64,000 nt of DNA from Zygnema cylindricum (Eukaryota > Streptophyta > Zygnematophyceae > Zygnematales > Zygnemataceae). The position numbers and the translations under genes are program-made. The notes below the pieces were generated by a model that did no database searches, was not told the DNA's origin, and worked only from the letters and a program-made list of their open reading frames with translations. Below are positions 35,839 to 46,750 of the stretch, one piece after another; position 1 is the stretch's first letter, and every line of letters starts with the position of its first letter. The DNA is taken from contig JBBHKE010001969.1 of NCBI GenBank assembly GCA_037447655.1, forward strand, positions 493,841-557,840. The letters run 5' to 3'.

Positions 35839-37138
35839 TGTTGATATTTGAGTATTTTCTAGGTCTATTTTAGGATAGGAAAATAGCAGAGGCAGTCTGC
35901 CTCTAACTTCTTCTCCTAGCCCCCACACTTGTTGTAGTCACTGGAGGCTGAAAAGGAAGCCAGAGCCATGGCTGCCAAAGCTGTCTAGAGAGACAGGTAG
36001 TAGAATCTGAGTAGATTTACCAAAAGGTATGACGGCCCCAGGATTTGATCCTGGAACCTGCCGTCCGTCATAATAGCCGTTAGCCTGAACCGTTTAGTGT
36101 AGGACTTGTGCTAAGTGATATAGGGTTTGATATTTATTTAAACCGGTAGACGTAGGTTTTCCCATTTAACAGATTACGGTCTATAGGACATAGAAACCGT
36201 TGTACTATTAGTACCGGACGAAACAAATAGTACAGACATTTGTTTCGACGGTTCGTATTTAATACCTACATCAATCGGACGGCTGTGGTTAGCGCCGGTC
36301 TCGCGAAAAGGACAATTTGGCGGTTTTCGGACTCCGCCACTCTGGATGACACGTGGCAACAACGTACGGGATTACAGAATTTCCGGAACGGCAGAAAACA
36401 AATCCGGAAGTGACAAATGTCGCACTATGGCGACATCGTACAATGTACGTACAGAAAGTACTCCGGCACTTGTACTTTCTTGTACGGTACTCATTTACTG
36501 ACGCGGCATGACCTGGCGCCACGTGGAGAGATAAGATTTGGAGGCAGGAATTTCGGAGATTATAAGAGCGAATCCGAATAAAACATGTGTTTACTTTTGA
36601 GCCGTGTCGTACATTAACCGTACAAAAGGTACACTGACATCTGTACCTTTATGTACTATACAGTAATGCGATTGGTTTGTACCTCAGTACTAGAGGGTTT
36701 AGAGAGGGGTTTAGGACTTAGAATATTTCTGGTAAGTAGCTGCCTCTCCCAGAGAGCACCTTGTATAAATGGCAAACTTTGGCCAGCCATAACTATCAAT
36801 TCAGTTGACCAATTCCAGTAATTCTTTTTGCTGCGGACTCAGGAGAGTCCAGGCTACACAAGGGTGTAGTCGGTCAGACTATTTGCCTTCCAGGGTGGCT
36901 GCATTTCTAGGGGAAAGTTAAAGTGGGTGAATGTGTCCAAAACTCATATTCTAACTTTGCATTCTGTGGTGGAACTGAGCACACAGAAAGTCTTATTTCA
37001 CAGGGGTGAAGCTCTAATGGGGTTCTGATTGTCAAGGGGTCAATCATTTGGGTTTATATCAAGTTGGAGTCGGCACTATCTAGATTAGCTTCTTTTGATC
37101 TGCGAATTCTGTGTGGCAATGGAGCCCATAAAATTTCA
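35839..37138 (+). mobile_element. inner solo LTR (element sense = plus)
   Basis: TGTTGATATTTGAG to CCCATAAAATTTCA, 1,300 bp, flanked by a perfect CTAAA duplication (35,834-35,838 and 37,139-37,143). It contains the stem-loop (about 35,910-35,960), the antisense tRNA-like module (36,022-36,100), a GTAC block (about 36,425-36,490), a second GTAC/TGTACC block near 36,610-36,650, and TTGTATAAATGG near 36,762 as TATA box. It is inserted at the 5' edge of the outer LTR's tRNA-like module. Confidence 0.92.
36022..36100 (-). other. tRNA-like module in LTR
   Basis: Minus strand: TAAACGGTTCAGGCTAACGG, then GGATCAAATCC (complement of 36,041-36,051), then TTTT (complement of 36,022-36,025). Confidence 0.6.
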
Positions 37139-37222
37139 CTAAACGGCTAAAGTCACCTGCTTAGGGCAGATTGACGGACGGTAGGTACCAGGATCAATCC
37201 TTCGATCCGTCAAGTACCTTTT
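37139..37222 (+). other. tRNA-like module in LTR (interrupted 5' edge)
   Basis: CTAAACGGCTAAAGTCACC, then GGATCAATCC at 37,191-37,200, then TTTT at 37,219. The first five bases are the target duplication of the inner LTR; the original upstream flank is at 35,838. Confidence 0.55.
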
Positions 37223-37446
37223 GGTAAGTCTTACTAATTTACCCCCTGTCTTCTCTAGAGAGCATAGGCAGCCATGGCTCTAGCTCCCTATCCAGCCTTC
37301 AGTGACTACAACAAGTATGGGGGCTTGGAGAGGGGAGTTAGAGACAAACTGCCTCTGCCTTTTTCTATCCTTTTTACAGACCTAGAAAATACACAAATAT
37401 CAACACTATACACGGTTGACTATGTTCTCGAACTCATCGGGTAACT

Positions 37447-37981
37447 TCAACAGTAAACGATATCCTTTTCTTTTTCACTAAAATCTTTTCCCGCACTCTC
37501 TAGCTCCATGAAAAGTGTAGCAAGCTCATTGCAAAAATCCAACATCTTACCCCCTTTGTATACATACTCCTTAATTTTCTGATCAGCCAACTGTTGTTGC
37601 TGAATCGTACCGCTTCGGTACATCTCTATGAGAGCTATCCAAAGATCGGATTCCCTTTCTACCTGCAAATGAGGACATGCAATCCCTTGAATAAGATGGC
37701 GGAGGATGAAGTGCTTTGCCGCCATATTGTTGAAGTCCCAAGTTTCAGTATCATTCTCCTCGTTCCTCGGAATAGGTGAGATGAATGCTGAACCAATTGC
37801 TATTGGTGTGGTCATCTCCTTCTCCGTTCTTTTGTCCACCACCTCTCTTTCCTTTGTCTCCTCCGTTGAAGATGGATCTGCTTTCCTTGTGAATCTGCTT
37901 CCTCCAAACCCTGGAGGGATTCAAAGACTTGATGGACGCCCCACTCGTCCATTCACTATCCCCCAAAACCTTGTCTCGCAT
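37447..37981 (-). pseudogene. copia gag N-terminal remnant (element 1/2 chimera)
   Basis: Minus-strand translation has TETWDFNNMAAKHFILRHLI, LWIALIEMYRSGTIQQQQLA and KEYVYKGGKMLDFCNELATL, matching the gag of element 3 at 45,200-45,760. The reading frame is open for 131 codons and then broken upstream. It belongs to element 1, element 2 or a recombinant of both. Confidence 0.8.
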
Positions 37982-38051
37982 AGAGCCCCTATCATCATAG
38001 TGGTCAGAATATTTGTGTGCCTGGGCGGCGCTTATTCAGCGGGAAAGTAGA

Positions 38052-38140
38052 AGGGGCAAATATTATCCTAGAGGCTTTACATAGGCTGCTCATTCTGTGG
38101 GTCAATGGAGACCACAGAATTTCAAAGCCTCTAGGATAAC
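38052..38140. repeat. fold-back at the inner edge of element 1's 5' LTR
   Basis: TTATCCTAGAGGCTTT (about 38,052-38,068) is complemented by AAAGCCTCTAGGATAA (about 38,121-38,136), enclosing ATTCTGTGG and CCACAGAAT, themselves inverted. The first LTR bases are thus present as an inverted copy joined head to head to the LTR, not in the normal order. Confidence 0.7.
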
Positions 38141-39144
38141 CCTGACTCCTTTGTGTTTCAGCAAGATCAACTACCACTCTGGCAAACAAAAACTCTCACT
38201 ACCTTCACCTCTGTTAAGGCAAGACTCCCTTGAGTCGATAGCAAAAAGAATCTCTGAATTTGCTCCCTTGAGTAGTAAGTTATGGAGGGTCAAAGTTGAC
38301 TTTTTGTACAAAAGCTCTCTGGGAGAGAGGGTCCTATCTACCAATTTTTCTAAGTCCTATCTCTCTCACAAACTCTATCTACTAATGTACGGAACCAATC
38401 ATATTACACTTCCGTACACAAAAGTACAGCTGTCGATGTACTTTCTGTATGGATACTATACGACATGGCCTTAAAGTTGACACATGTCATATCCGGATTC
38501 GGTCCCGTAATCCCCGGAGATGCCGCGATCCAACGTAATTTCGCCACGTGTCATCCGATGTGGCCATGACCACAAACCGCCGAGATTCTCTTCCGCGATC
38601 TCGACTTTCTTCCCGGCCGTCCGATTGAATGCAAATATCAATCGTAGCCGTCATAAATACTTGCGCGATATTTGTCTCGTTAAAGAAACCAATGCGTGGT
38701 ACTCGTTTCTTATACATACCGTAATCCGTACTTTTACATAACTGGATCTATGTATCCCGTAACCAGTTTTAGTTAAATGAATTATCCTACGTGGTATTAT
38801 TTAAATAAATAACAAACCTTATAGCATGTATCACTAGTCCTAGACTTAACGAATAAGTCTACCGGCTACCGACTGCTTTACGTTCGGTAGGTACCAAGAT
38901 CAAATCCAGGTTCCGACATCTATCCTTTTTGTAAGTAAACTACCTATCGGTAAATCAACTATTCTATTTCCCGTAAACCTCTGAATAGCCTAGGTAACCA
39001 TGGCTCTAGCTTCCTCTCTAACTTCTCAGTGACTGCGACAAGGGTGGGAGTTGGAGAGAAAAGTTAGAGATAGATTGCCTCGGCTTCTTTCTGTATTTCT
39101 ATTTAGACCTAGAAAATACTTAAAAAGGACCATCAATTTTCACA
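38100..39144 (-). repeat. 5' LTR of copia element 1 (inner edge rearranged)
   Basis: Pairs with the LTR at 24,776-25,842 by sequence and shares its AACTA duplication. It contains a GTAC block (38,387-38,470), tRNA-like module (38,845-38,930) and stem-loop (39,013-39,058). Its U5 edge is altered by the fold-back. Confidence 0.8.
38845..38930 (+). other. tRNA-like module in LTR
   Basis: CTTAACGAATAAGTCTACC, then GATCAAATCC at 38,898-38,907, then TTTTT at 38,926. One A-box base differs from the partner LTR. Confidence 0.6.
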
Positions 39145-39169
39145 AACTACCTCAATTTTTGTTTTACAG

Positions 39170-39221
39170 GATGCCACCCTAACTCATCATCTTATGCTAG
39201 CGTTAAAAAAATGCTTGAAAA
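39170..39221 (+). CDS. candidate small host exon, unknown product
   Basis: A 52-bp segment between acceptor TTTTGTTTTACAG and donor AAA/GTAAGTT, both close to consensus, translating DATLTHHLMLALKKCLK. Copia element 1 ends 25 bp upstream, in the pyrimidine-rich end of what would be the preceding intron. It could belong with the exon at 22,655 (same strand), with the element in the intron between, but that exon ends in phase 0 and nothing else links them. Confidence 0.35.
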
Positions 39222-39865
39222 GTAAGTTAAAAGCGTTAATTAGCAATACTCCAGGTCGTTATACAAGAATTAGTAGCGTTGCGAGCACAAGTTTTTTGGT
39301 ATGTGATTGCCAAGGGTATCGATGTAGGTCCGGTACGGAGTGGGAATACCCCCGATACGGCGGTACAAGTCCGTATTTATTTTTAGTGTAAACCTGATCG
39401 CTGGAAACATCATTGCCTGTCGTGGCAATAACATGATTGTTTCGTGCAAACGAACCTCAAAGGTATTTGCACAGGTAATTAACTGAAAGGACCACAAACA
39501 ACGAGCTAAAAGTAAATTGTAGAAAACATCCAAACCATAAGATAGGTTGTTAGGTGTGCTGTGGGTTGAACAGAGGTCGACATGCAAGTATTCATGACCC
39601 AAGGCGAGAAAAAAAAAAGTACCAAAATACCGGCATCACCTGACCTTTAGAATTGGGTTAAAACCAAACCGCAAAATAAATCGGATGGTAATTGGTATAG
39701 TGTGCACCACATAGAAATAGGACATTTTTGAACTACAAGTTGTATAAAGACGGGGAGAAAGAGGAATAATAGCATTGACCTTTTTTACAGAAAAAAATCA
39801 ACGTTTGGGTTCGCATTTGTTAGGCACACAACATTGTACGCCATGTCATGCCCCATCGTGTCGGC

Positions 39866-40080
39866 TGCTCGCGCGCACGATATCATGCCCGCACGCACGA
39901 TATTCGGCAAGCGCGCACGATATAACACACGTATGCGCGATGTTATAAATGCATGCGCGGTATTTCTCACGCACGCGCGGTATTGTACATGCACGCACGG
40001 TTAAAGGCACGCGCGCGCGGTTTTATGTATGCACGCGCGATTTTATGCATGCACGTACGATTTGATGCACGCACGTCTAT
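39866..40080 (+). repeat. CG-rich tandem repeat in 5' LTR
   Basis: About nine degenerate units of 22-26 bp built from ATGCATGCACGCGCGATTTT and relatives. Alternating purine-pyrimidine (CGCGCGCG, GCATGCAC) dominates. Confidence 0.85.
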
Positions 40081-41198
40081 CTTTTTCGTTCGCACGTGTG
40101 AAATTTTGAGTTTGTTCATTTATTTATATGTTTGTTCAACCGTACTTGTTTCGTGCTAGACGTTTCGTTTCGTGCGCAGGTACACACTTTTTGAGTATTT
40201 CGTGCGATACCTTTTATTTCGTGCGTAGGTACTACGAATTTAAAGTATGGACGTGGAGTATCGTGTGGAGGCGAATAGCAATTTCCGGGCGACGCTTCGA
40301 TACACCATTCATTTATTTATTTAAGTCACGAACCCATGTAGGTTCGCGCGCACATGTAGTTAGGGAGGGTTTTTACCCTCAGACGGTGGATTTTGTCAGG
40401 CGTACGTCAAACGACGTTGGCCGCCTATTTGAAACTCTGAGACCTCCATAAGTCCTCAGAGTAGACAGCTTCCAAGAAGCCTCTAGGATAATCCTGACCC
40501 CTTTGTGTTCCAACAAAAATAACTGCCACCCTGGCAGACAAAAACCCTGACCACCTGCACCCCTGTGAAGGCAAGACTCCCCTGAGTCGATAGCAAAAAG
40601 AATCTCTGAATTTGCTCCCCTGAGCAGTAAGTTATGGAGGGTCAAAGTTGACCTTTTGTACAGAAGCTCTCTGGGAGAGAGGGTCCTATTTTCTAAATTT
40701 TTCTAAGTCCTATCTCTCTCACAGACTCTATCTACTGATGTACGGAACCAATAAGAATTGAGTTCCGTACGCAAAAGTACAGTTGTTGGTGTACTTTAGG
40801 TACGGACAGTGTACGACATGGCCTAAATGTCGACATATGTCATATCCGGATTCGGTACCATAATCTCCGGAGATTCCTCGATCCAACGGAATTTCGCCAC
40901 GCGTCATCCGATGTGGCGATGGCCACAAACCGCCGAAATCTTCCTCCGCGATCTCGACGCTAATCCCGGCCGTCCGATTAAATTCGGATTTAATCGTAGC
41001 CGTAATAAATACATGCGCGATATTTGTGTCACTTACGAAACAAATGCGCGGTATTGATTTCGAGTCCGTACCGTAATCCGTACTCTATATATTTTTGGAT
41101 CTATGTATCCCGTAATGTGTTATAGTTAAATGAATTATCGTACAAATACTCATATAATTAATTATCAAACTATATAGTACGTAATACTACTGCTAGAC

Positions 41199-41281
41199 CT
41201 AACGGCTAAGGCTACCGGCTATTTCCTGTCTGCCGGCCGGTAGGTACAGGGATCAAATCCTGCCGCCGGCGCATAACTTTT
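41199..41281 (+). other. tRNA-like module in LTR
   Basis: CCTAACGGCTAAGGCTACC, then GATCAAATCC at 41,251-41,260 in a CAGG/CCTG stem, then TTTT at 41,278-41,281. It lies in the 3' LTR, pointing antisense into pol. Confidence 0.6.
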
Positions 41282-41493
41282 AATTAAATAAATAAACCCT
41301 AATATTAAATTCCCGTAAACCTCAGGATAGCCAAGGTAGCCATGGCTCTAGCTTCCTTTCCAACTTTTTAGTGACTGCGACAAGTTTGAGAGTTGGAGAG
41401 AGAAGTTAGAGATAGACTGCCTCGACTTTTATATTTCTTTTCATACCTAGAAAATACTAATAAAACCATTAGTTTCTACACTCCCCTTATTTT

Positions 41494-44400
41494 CTAGTCA
41501 ATCTTTAATTTCAGACCACACTTCTCCCTGCAAAAAATTAGCTTAGGGGAAGGCACAGGTTTGGTCATCATATCTGCTACCATCTCACTATCTGGTCTGT
41601 ACTCTAAACTGATTATTTTGTTTTCTACTTTCTCTCTAAAAAAGCTGAGTCTGATATCCATGTGTTTGGCTTTAAAATGGTGTTTAAGATTGGCAGAAAT
41701 AGCGATTGCTGCCTGATTATCACAAAATATTTTCTGCACACCACTCTTAAGGTGACCAAGCTCACCAAGCAAAGACTTGACCCACATCAATTCTTTTACA
41801 GCAGAGCAAGAGGCCATATACTCAGCCTCCATGGTGGACTGAGCAATAACCTTTTGCTGTTTGCTACTCCAACAGCAAGCCCCATCACCCACATATAATA
41901 CATATCCAGAAGTACATCTCCTCATCGGAGCATCACCATAACTGGCATCACTCCAAGTAGTGATGTCAGTATTCTCCCCACCCAAAGGCAACCATAGATC
42001 TCTAGTTCCTACCAAATATCTAAGGACTCTCTTAGCTGCCTCCCAATCCTTCTTAGTGGGAGCATTTAGACTTCTACTCAGCACTCTTACAGCTGCAGCT
42101 AAATCCGGCCGGGTACAATTCATAAAATAGATTAGACTTCCCACTACTTGCCTGTAAGGAATAGTCTGCATGAACTTCTGTTCATCAGGAGATAATTCCT
42201 CGTCTAAGACTATGACTCCTTCTTCCTCACTCCCCTCACTTCCCTTCTTCAACTCCATTGGAGTTGTACAACTATTAGCTTTATCTATTTGAAATTTTTC
42301 AAGCATGTTCCCTATTGCTTCCTTTTGAGTCAGTTTTATAATTTTCCTTTTTCGGTCTCTCTCTACTTGAATTCCCAAAATATATCTTGCTTCTCCCATA
42401 TCCTTCATTTCAAATCTCCCCTTAAGATCGGTTTTCAGTTTGTTAATTTTTTCCATTGATTTACTTAATACAAGCAAATCATCAACATAAATTGCAATAA
42501 ATATCAAAACTTCCTCATCTTCAAAGACATAGATTGAGTGATCTGAGCTGATCCGAATATATCCCTGACCAGTAAGAAACTCATCAAGCTTCTTATTCCA
42601 TTGTCGAGGTGCCTGTTTCAAACCATAAAGAGATTTAATCAGCCGACATACCTTACTCTCCTCTCCTTCCTCCACAAAACCTTCGGGTTGTCACATGAAG
42701 ATCTCCTCTTCCAATTCTCCATGCAAAAAGACTGTCTTGATGTCCATCTGATGCACTTTTAATGTCTTCCGCCGCTGCTAAACTGAGAAGTATGCGGACG
42801 GAGGGAAATCTGACCATCGGGGCAAAGGTTTCCTCGTAGTCAATTCCTTCCTTTTGTGTAAATCCCTTTACCACTAATCTGGCCTTGTAGCGCTCGATTG
42901 TGTTATCTGGGTTCAGTTTTAGTTTGAAAACCCACTTACAACCGATTCGTTTTCGGTTAGGTGGACAGTCCACCAGCTCCCAAGTATCGCCTGCCATGAT
43001 TGAAGCCATCTCGTCATTGATGGCTGTCTTCCACCGATTTCTTTCTGGACAAGTCATCGCCTCTCTATAAGTTTGAGGTTCATCTTGATGAGATAGTTTA
43101 GGTACCTTGTTATTAACCTTTTTTTCTTGCAGTCTTTTGCTACTTCTCCTCCCCCCCTCAAAATCTGAGGCCGGAATAGATGGTTCTCGTGGATTCTTTC
43201 GAACAAACTTGGCTTCTCCCTTATCCCTTGATTCCGAATCAATTTCCACCACGTCTTCCGCTTCGAGTAGAGTTGTCACTGGAGTTTCCACAGCCGAGTC
43301 CTTCTTGGTCTGATTTGTTCCTGCAAGAATGTCATCTTCTCTAAAACCTGGATAGTTAGGAAGCTCAAAGTCATCGGAATTTTCTGACTCAAATCTGATT
43401 TTTACTGACTTCGTATATTTGAAGGGATCCACAGACTTTCTTTCATCCATAACTACTAGATGCTTTACTTAGATTATATCTTCCCTTTTTAGATCATAAA
43501 CTCTATATCCTTTAACATCTTTATCATATCCTAATAAATATCCCGGTTTTCCTTTAGGATCTAGCTTCCAATTGGACCGATCAGTATCTAGACTGAACAC
43601 GTGACTGCCGAAAACCTTTAAGTGAGATCTGTCTGGTTTCCGGCCTGTCCATCTCTCATAAGGTGTTTGATCTTTTATAGCTGAAGTAAGAACTCTATTC
43701 TTCGGGTAATTAGCAGAGTTCATTGCTTCTGCCCAAAACCTTTTTCCTATCTTTTTATCTGACAACATACTTCTAGCACTATCACTTAGTGTTCTATTTA
43801 ACCTTTCAGCTACCCCATTCTGTTCCGGATTTTCTAAAACTGTCTTTTGGTGTTGAACCCCATCTTCCCTCAGAAAATCCTCAAACTGGTTAGAAGTATA
43901 CTCTCCACCATTGTCACTCCTTACTCTCTTGATTGGAGTTTCATGGAGTTTTTTGCTCCATGCTTTATATTGTCTAAAACAGTCCTCAGCTTCGGACTTG
44001 TTTTTCAAAAAATATACCCGGGAATACCGAGACCAATCATCAGTTATAGTCATCATAAATCTCTTCCCCCCCGGTGAGGGCACTTTAGCCGGTCCCCAAA
44101 TATCTGTGTGTACTAGATCTAGAATTTTTTTCTCCCTTATAGGTGGCTGATTTAGGAAAGGGTAATCTGTGTGCTTTACCTTGAGCACATCACTTATATC
44201 ATCACTCTCACTGAACTGAATCCCTTCCACCACTCTCATCTTTTTCATCTCTCTTAACTTATCTAGATTCACATGCCCAAGCCTCTTATGCCACATCATA
44301 ATATCATGAACACCAGCATAATAAAGTTTCTTCTTTTCATTACTTAAGATGAGCCTAAACATCCCATGGCTACCTTTCTCAGCAATGAAATAAACATCAT

Positions 44401-45760
44401 CCTCAAAACTAGCAGTAAAGACTCCTTCCCTAGTGCTAGAAAAAAAACCCTTATCATCTAATACTGATGTAGAGATAAGATTTTTGTTCAGCTCCAGAAT
44501 AAACAATACATCGGAGAATGTTAATATGGATTTCTTTCCTTCTACTAACACTTTTAGATCTTCCGATCCTACAAGAGTAGTGGTGACTATCCTCCCATCC
44601 CCGTACTCTATCTCTACGATGGGAATCTTTCTTATCTTAGTGAACAGGTGTCTATCCTTACACATGTGCATGGAGGCACCTGAATCTACAATCCAGCCTG
44701 CTTCACCTTTCAATCCACCGTAAGCACATTTCTGCCTTCGTGGAATTTCGACCTCATTTTTCGCCTCCAACTCCTCATCCAAAAGGAGCTCATCTTCCTC
44801 GTCCTCGGATTCAGCCTCAAGTACCTGTGTGACAAGGGCCTTTTTTTTTCCTCTCAGGGTACCACCGGTCTGCCCCTCCTTTAACCGAAGCTCGTTTAGC
44901 TTAGTGCACTCTGCCATATAGTGCCCCGGTTTCTTACAAAAGTGACATAGACCTTTGGGAGCCCTTGGTTCGAACTCATCGGCTTGTTTTTTCTGCTCCC
45001 TACCCCCATAGTTTCCGACCGGTTTTCGGGGATCCTTGTTCCTCCAATCAGTCGCTGTTGCCAAGGCTTGTCCACTCTTTCCTCCCCTTCGGATTTCAAT
45101 TGTATTCTCTTGAACGAGAATCATCCCTACCACTGAGTTCCATATCCACCTTGAGTCAGGCAAGTCCTGCACACGGTAAACTATGTTCACGAACTCATCA
45201 GGTAACTTCATCAGTAAACAATTAACCTTTTCTTTTTCACTAAAATCTTTTCCCGCACTCTGTAGCTCCATGAAGAGTGTAGCAAGCTCATTGCAAAAAT
45301 CAAACATATTTCCCCCTTTGTATACATACTACTTAACTTTCTGATCAGCCAACTGTTGTTGCTGAATCGTACCACTTCGGTACATCTCTATGAGAGCCAT
45401 CCAAAGATCGGATGCCCTTTCTCCCTGCAAATGAGGACATGCAAGTCCTTGAGTGAGATGGCGTAGGATGAAGTGCTTTGCCGCCATATTGTTGAAGTCC
45501 CAAGTTTCAGTATCATTCTCCTCATTCCTCGGAATAGGTGACATAATTGTCGAACCAGTTGCTATTGGTGTGGTCGTCTCCTTCTCCTTTCCTTTGTCCA
45601 CCACCTCTCCTTCTTTTGTTTCCTCCGTTGAAGGTGGATCCTCTTTCCTGGTAAATTTGGTTCCTCCAAACCCTGGAGGAATTCCAAGACTTGATGGACG
45701 CCCCAACCGTCCACTCACTATCCCCCAAAACCTTTTTTCGCATAGAGCTCCTATCATCAT
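41494..45760 (-). pseudogene. copia gag-pol polyprotein, broken by two stops and a frameshift
   Basis: Gag with a knuckle CHFCKKPGHYMAEC; protease WIVDSGASMHMC; pre-integrase MMWHKRLGHVNLDKLREM; integrase with LVHTDIWGP, RSDNGGEYTSNQFEDFL and EQNGVAERLNRTLSD (DD-E acids present); RT with IGCKWVFKLKLNPDNTIE and IAIYVDDLLVLSK; RNase H with TWSDASYGDAPMRRC, MEAEYMASCSA and FCDNQAAIAIS. Breaks: an in-frame stop in gag at about 45,326 where element 2 has Glu, a stop at about 43,467 where the other elements have Leu, and a one-base insertion near 42,757 in RT. A net 9-bp loss near 44,130-44,195 restores frame but removes the CxxC half of the integrase zinc-binding motif. Each part is otherwise close to element 1 and 2. 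Confidence 0.92.
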
Positions 45761-46593
45761 ACTTTCCTAGTATATGAAGCCAGTTCCATTAAAGATTGGT
45801 ACCCTAGAGGGTGGGCCCATAACCTGAAACTCTGAGACCTCCATAAGTCCTCAGAGTAGACAGCTTTCAAGAAGCCTCTAGGATAATCTTGACCCCTTTG
45901 TGTTTCAGCAAAAATAACTGCCACCCTGGCAAACAAAAACCCTATCCACCTGCACCCCTGTGAATGCAAGACTCCAGTGAGTTGATAGCAAAAAGAATCT
46001 CTGAATTTGCTCCCCTGAGCAGTAAGTTATAGAGGGTCAAAGTTGACCTTTTGTACAGAAGCTCTCTGGGAGAGAGGGTCCTATTTTCTAAATTTTTCTA
46101 AGTCCTATCTCTCTCACAGACTCTATCTACTGATGTACGGAACCAATAAGAATTGAGTTCCGTACGCAAAAGTACAGTTGTTGGTGTACTTTAGGTACGG
46201 ACAGTGTACGACATGGCCTAAATGTCGACATATGTCATATCCGGATTCGGTACCATAATCTCCGGAGATTCCTCGATCCAACGGAATTTCGCCACGCGTC
46301 ATCCGATGTGGCGATGGCCACAAACCGCCGAAATCTTCCTCCGCGATCTCGACGCTAATCCCGGCCGTCTGATTAAATTCGGATTTAATCGTAGCCGTAA
46401 TAAATACATACGCGATATTTGTTTCACTTACGAAACAAATGCGCGGTATTGATTTCGAGTCCGTACCGTAATCCGTACTCTATATATTACTGGATCTATG
46501 TATCCCGTAATGTGTTATAGTTAAATGAATTATCGTACAAATACTCATATAATTAATTATCAAACTATATAGTACGTAATACTACTGCTAGAC

Positions 46594-46676
46594 CTAACGG
46601 CTAAGGCTACCGGCTATTTCCTGTCTGCCGGCCGGTAGGTACAGGGATCAAATCCTGCCGCCGGCGCATAACTTTT
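46594..46676 (+). other. tRNA-like module in LTR
   Basis: Same sequence as the 41,199 module in the partner LTR: CCTAACGGCTAAGGCTACC, GATCAAATCC at 46,646-46,655, TTTT at 46,673. In this 5' LTR it points out toward flanking DNA. Confidence 0.6.
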
Positions 46677-46750
46677 AATTAAATAAATAAACCCTAATAT
46701 TAAATTCCCGTAAACCTCAGGATAGCCAAGGTAGCCATGGCTCTAGCTTC

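Larger units (their letters stand above)
34919..37405 (-). mobile_element. solo LTR split by an opposite-strand solo LTR
   Basis: The outer LTR is 34,919-35,838 plus 37,144-37,405, from TGAAACAGTGAGACC to AAATATCAACA. It sits in the gag region of element 2 with flanks CTGCA (34,914-34,918) and CTATA (37,406-37,410), which differ by two transitions. It is the same lineage as the solo LTRs at 20,003 and 23,190. Its GTAC block is at about 35,373-35,455. Its tRNA-like module was cut by the inner insertion at the A-box and is completed at 37,139-37,222. Confidence 0.85.
30172..37980 (-). mobile_element. Ty1/copia retrotransposon 2, nested in element 1 and missing its 5' LTR
   Basis: Starts with its own 3' LTR (30,172-31,219) inside element 1's pre-integrase region, then polypurine tract, RNase H, RT, integrase, protease and gag in order, with solo LTRs at 34,919-37,405 splitting gag. 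Its matching 5' LTR is absent: beyond gag comes an LTR of element 1's subtype. Homologous recombination between the two gag regions after nesting would explain the loss; the right boundary is therefore arbitrary. Confidence 0.75.
24776..39144 (-). mobile_element. Ty1/copia retrotransposon 1 (outer, carrying nested insertions)
   Basis: The left terminus TGCAATTGTGAGACC and right terminus ATCAATTTTCACA are flanked by AACTA (24,771-24,775 and 39,145-39,149). The two outermost LTRs are closer to each other than to any other LTR here: both have CAATCATATTACACTTCCG and CAGCTGTCGATGTACTT. Coding sense is minus. The body holds a solo LTR of another family, a second copia element, and two more solo LTRs nested in that. 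All pol reading frames are broken. Confidence 0.85.

Noticed and set aside
39255-39298. Second small exon after 39,170-39,221
   Set aside because: The intervening intron would be only 33 bp, below what plant-type splicing normally accepts.
39866-40159. CRISPR-like array
   Set aside because: Units are degenerate, contiguous tandem repeats without unique spacers, in a eukaryotic LTR.
43107-43313. Plus-strand frames repeated in each copia element (also 32,843, 44,433, 45,453)
   Set aside because: They are antisense shadows of gag-pol; their recurrence simply follows the element copies.
45805-45824. Initiator-Met primer binding site after copia 5' LTR
   Set aside because: The sequence GGTTATGGGCCCACC does not match the usual TGGTATCAGAGC; the priming tRNA could not be assigned.
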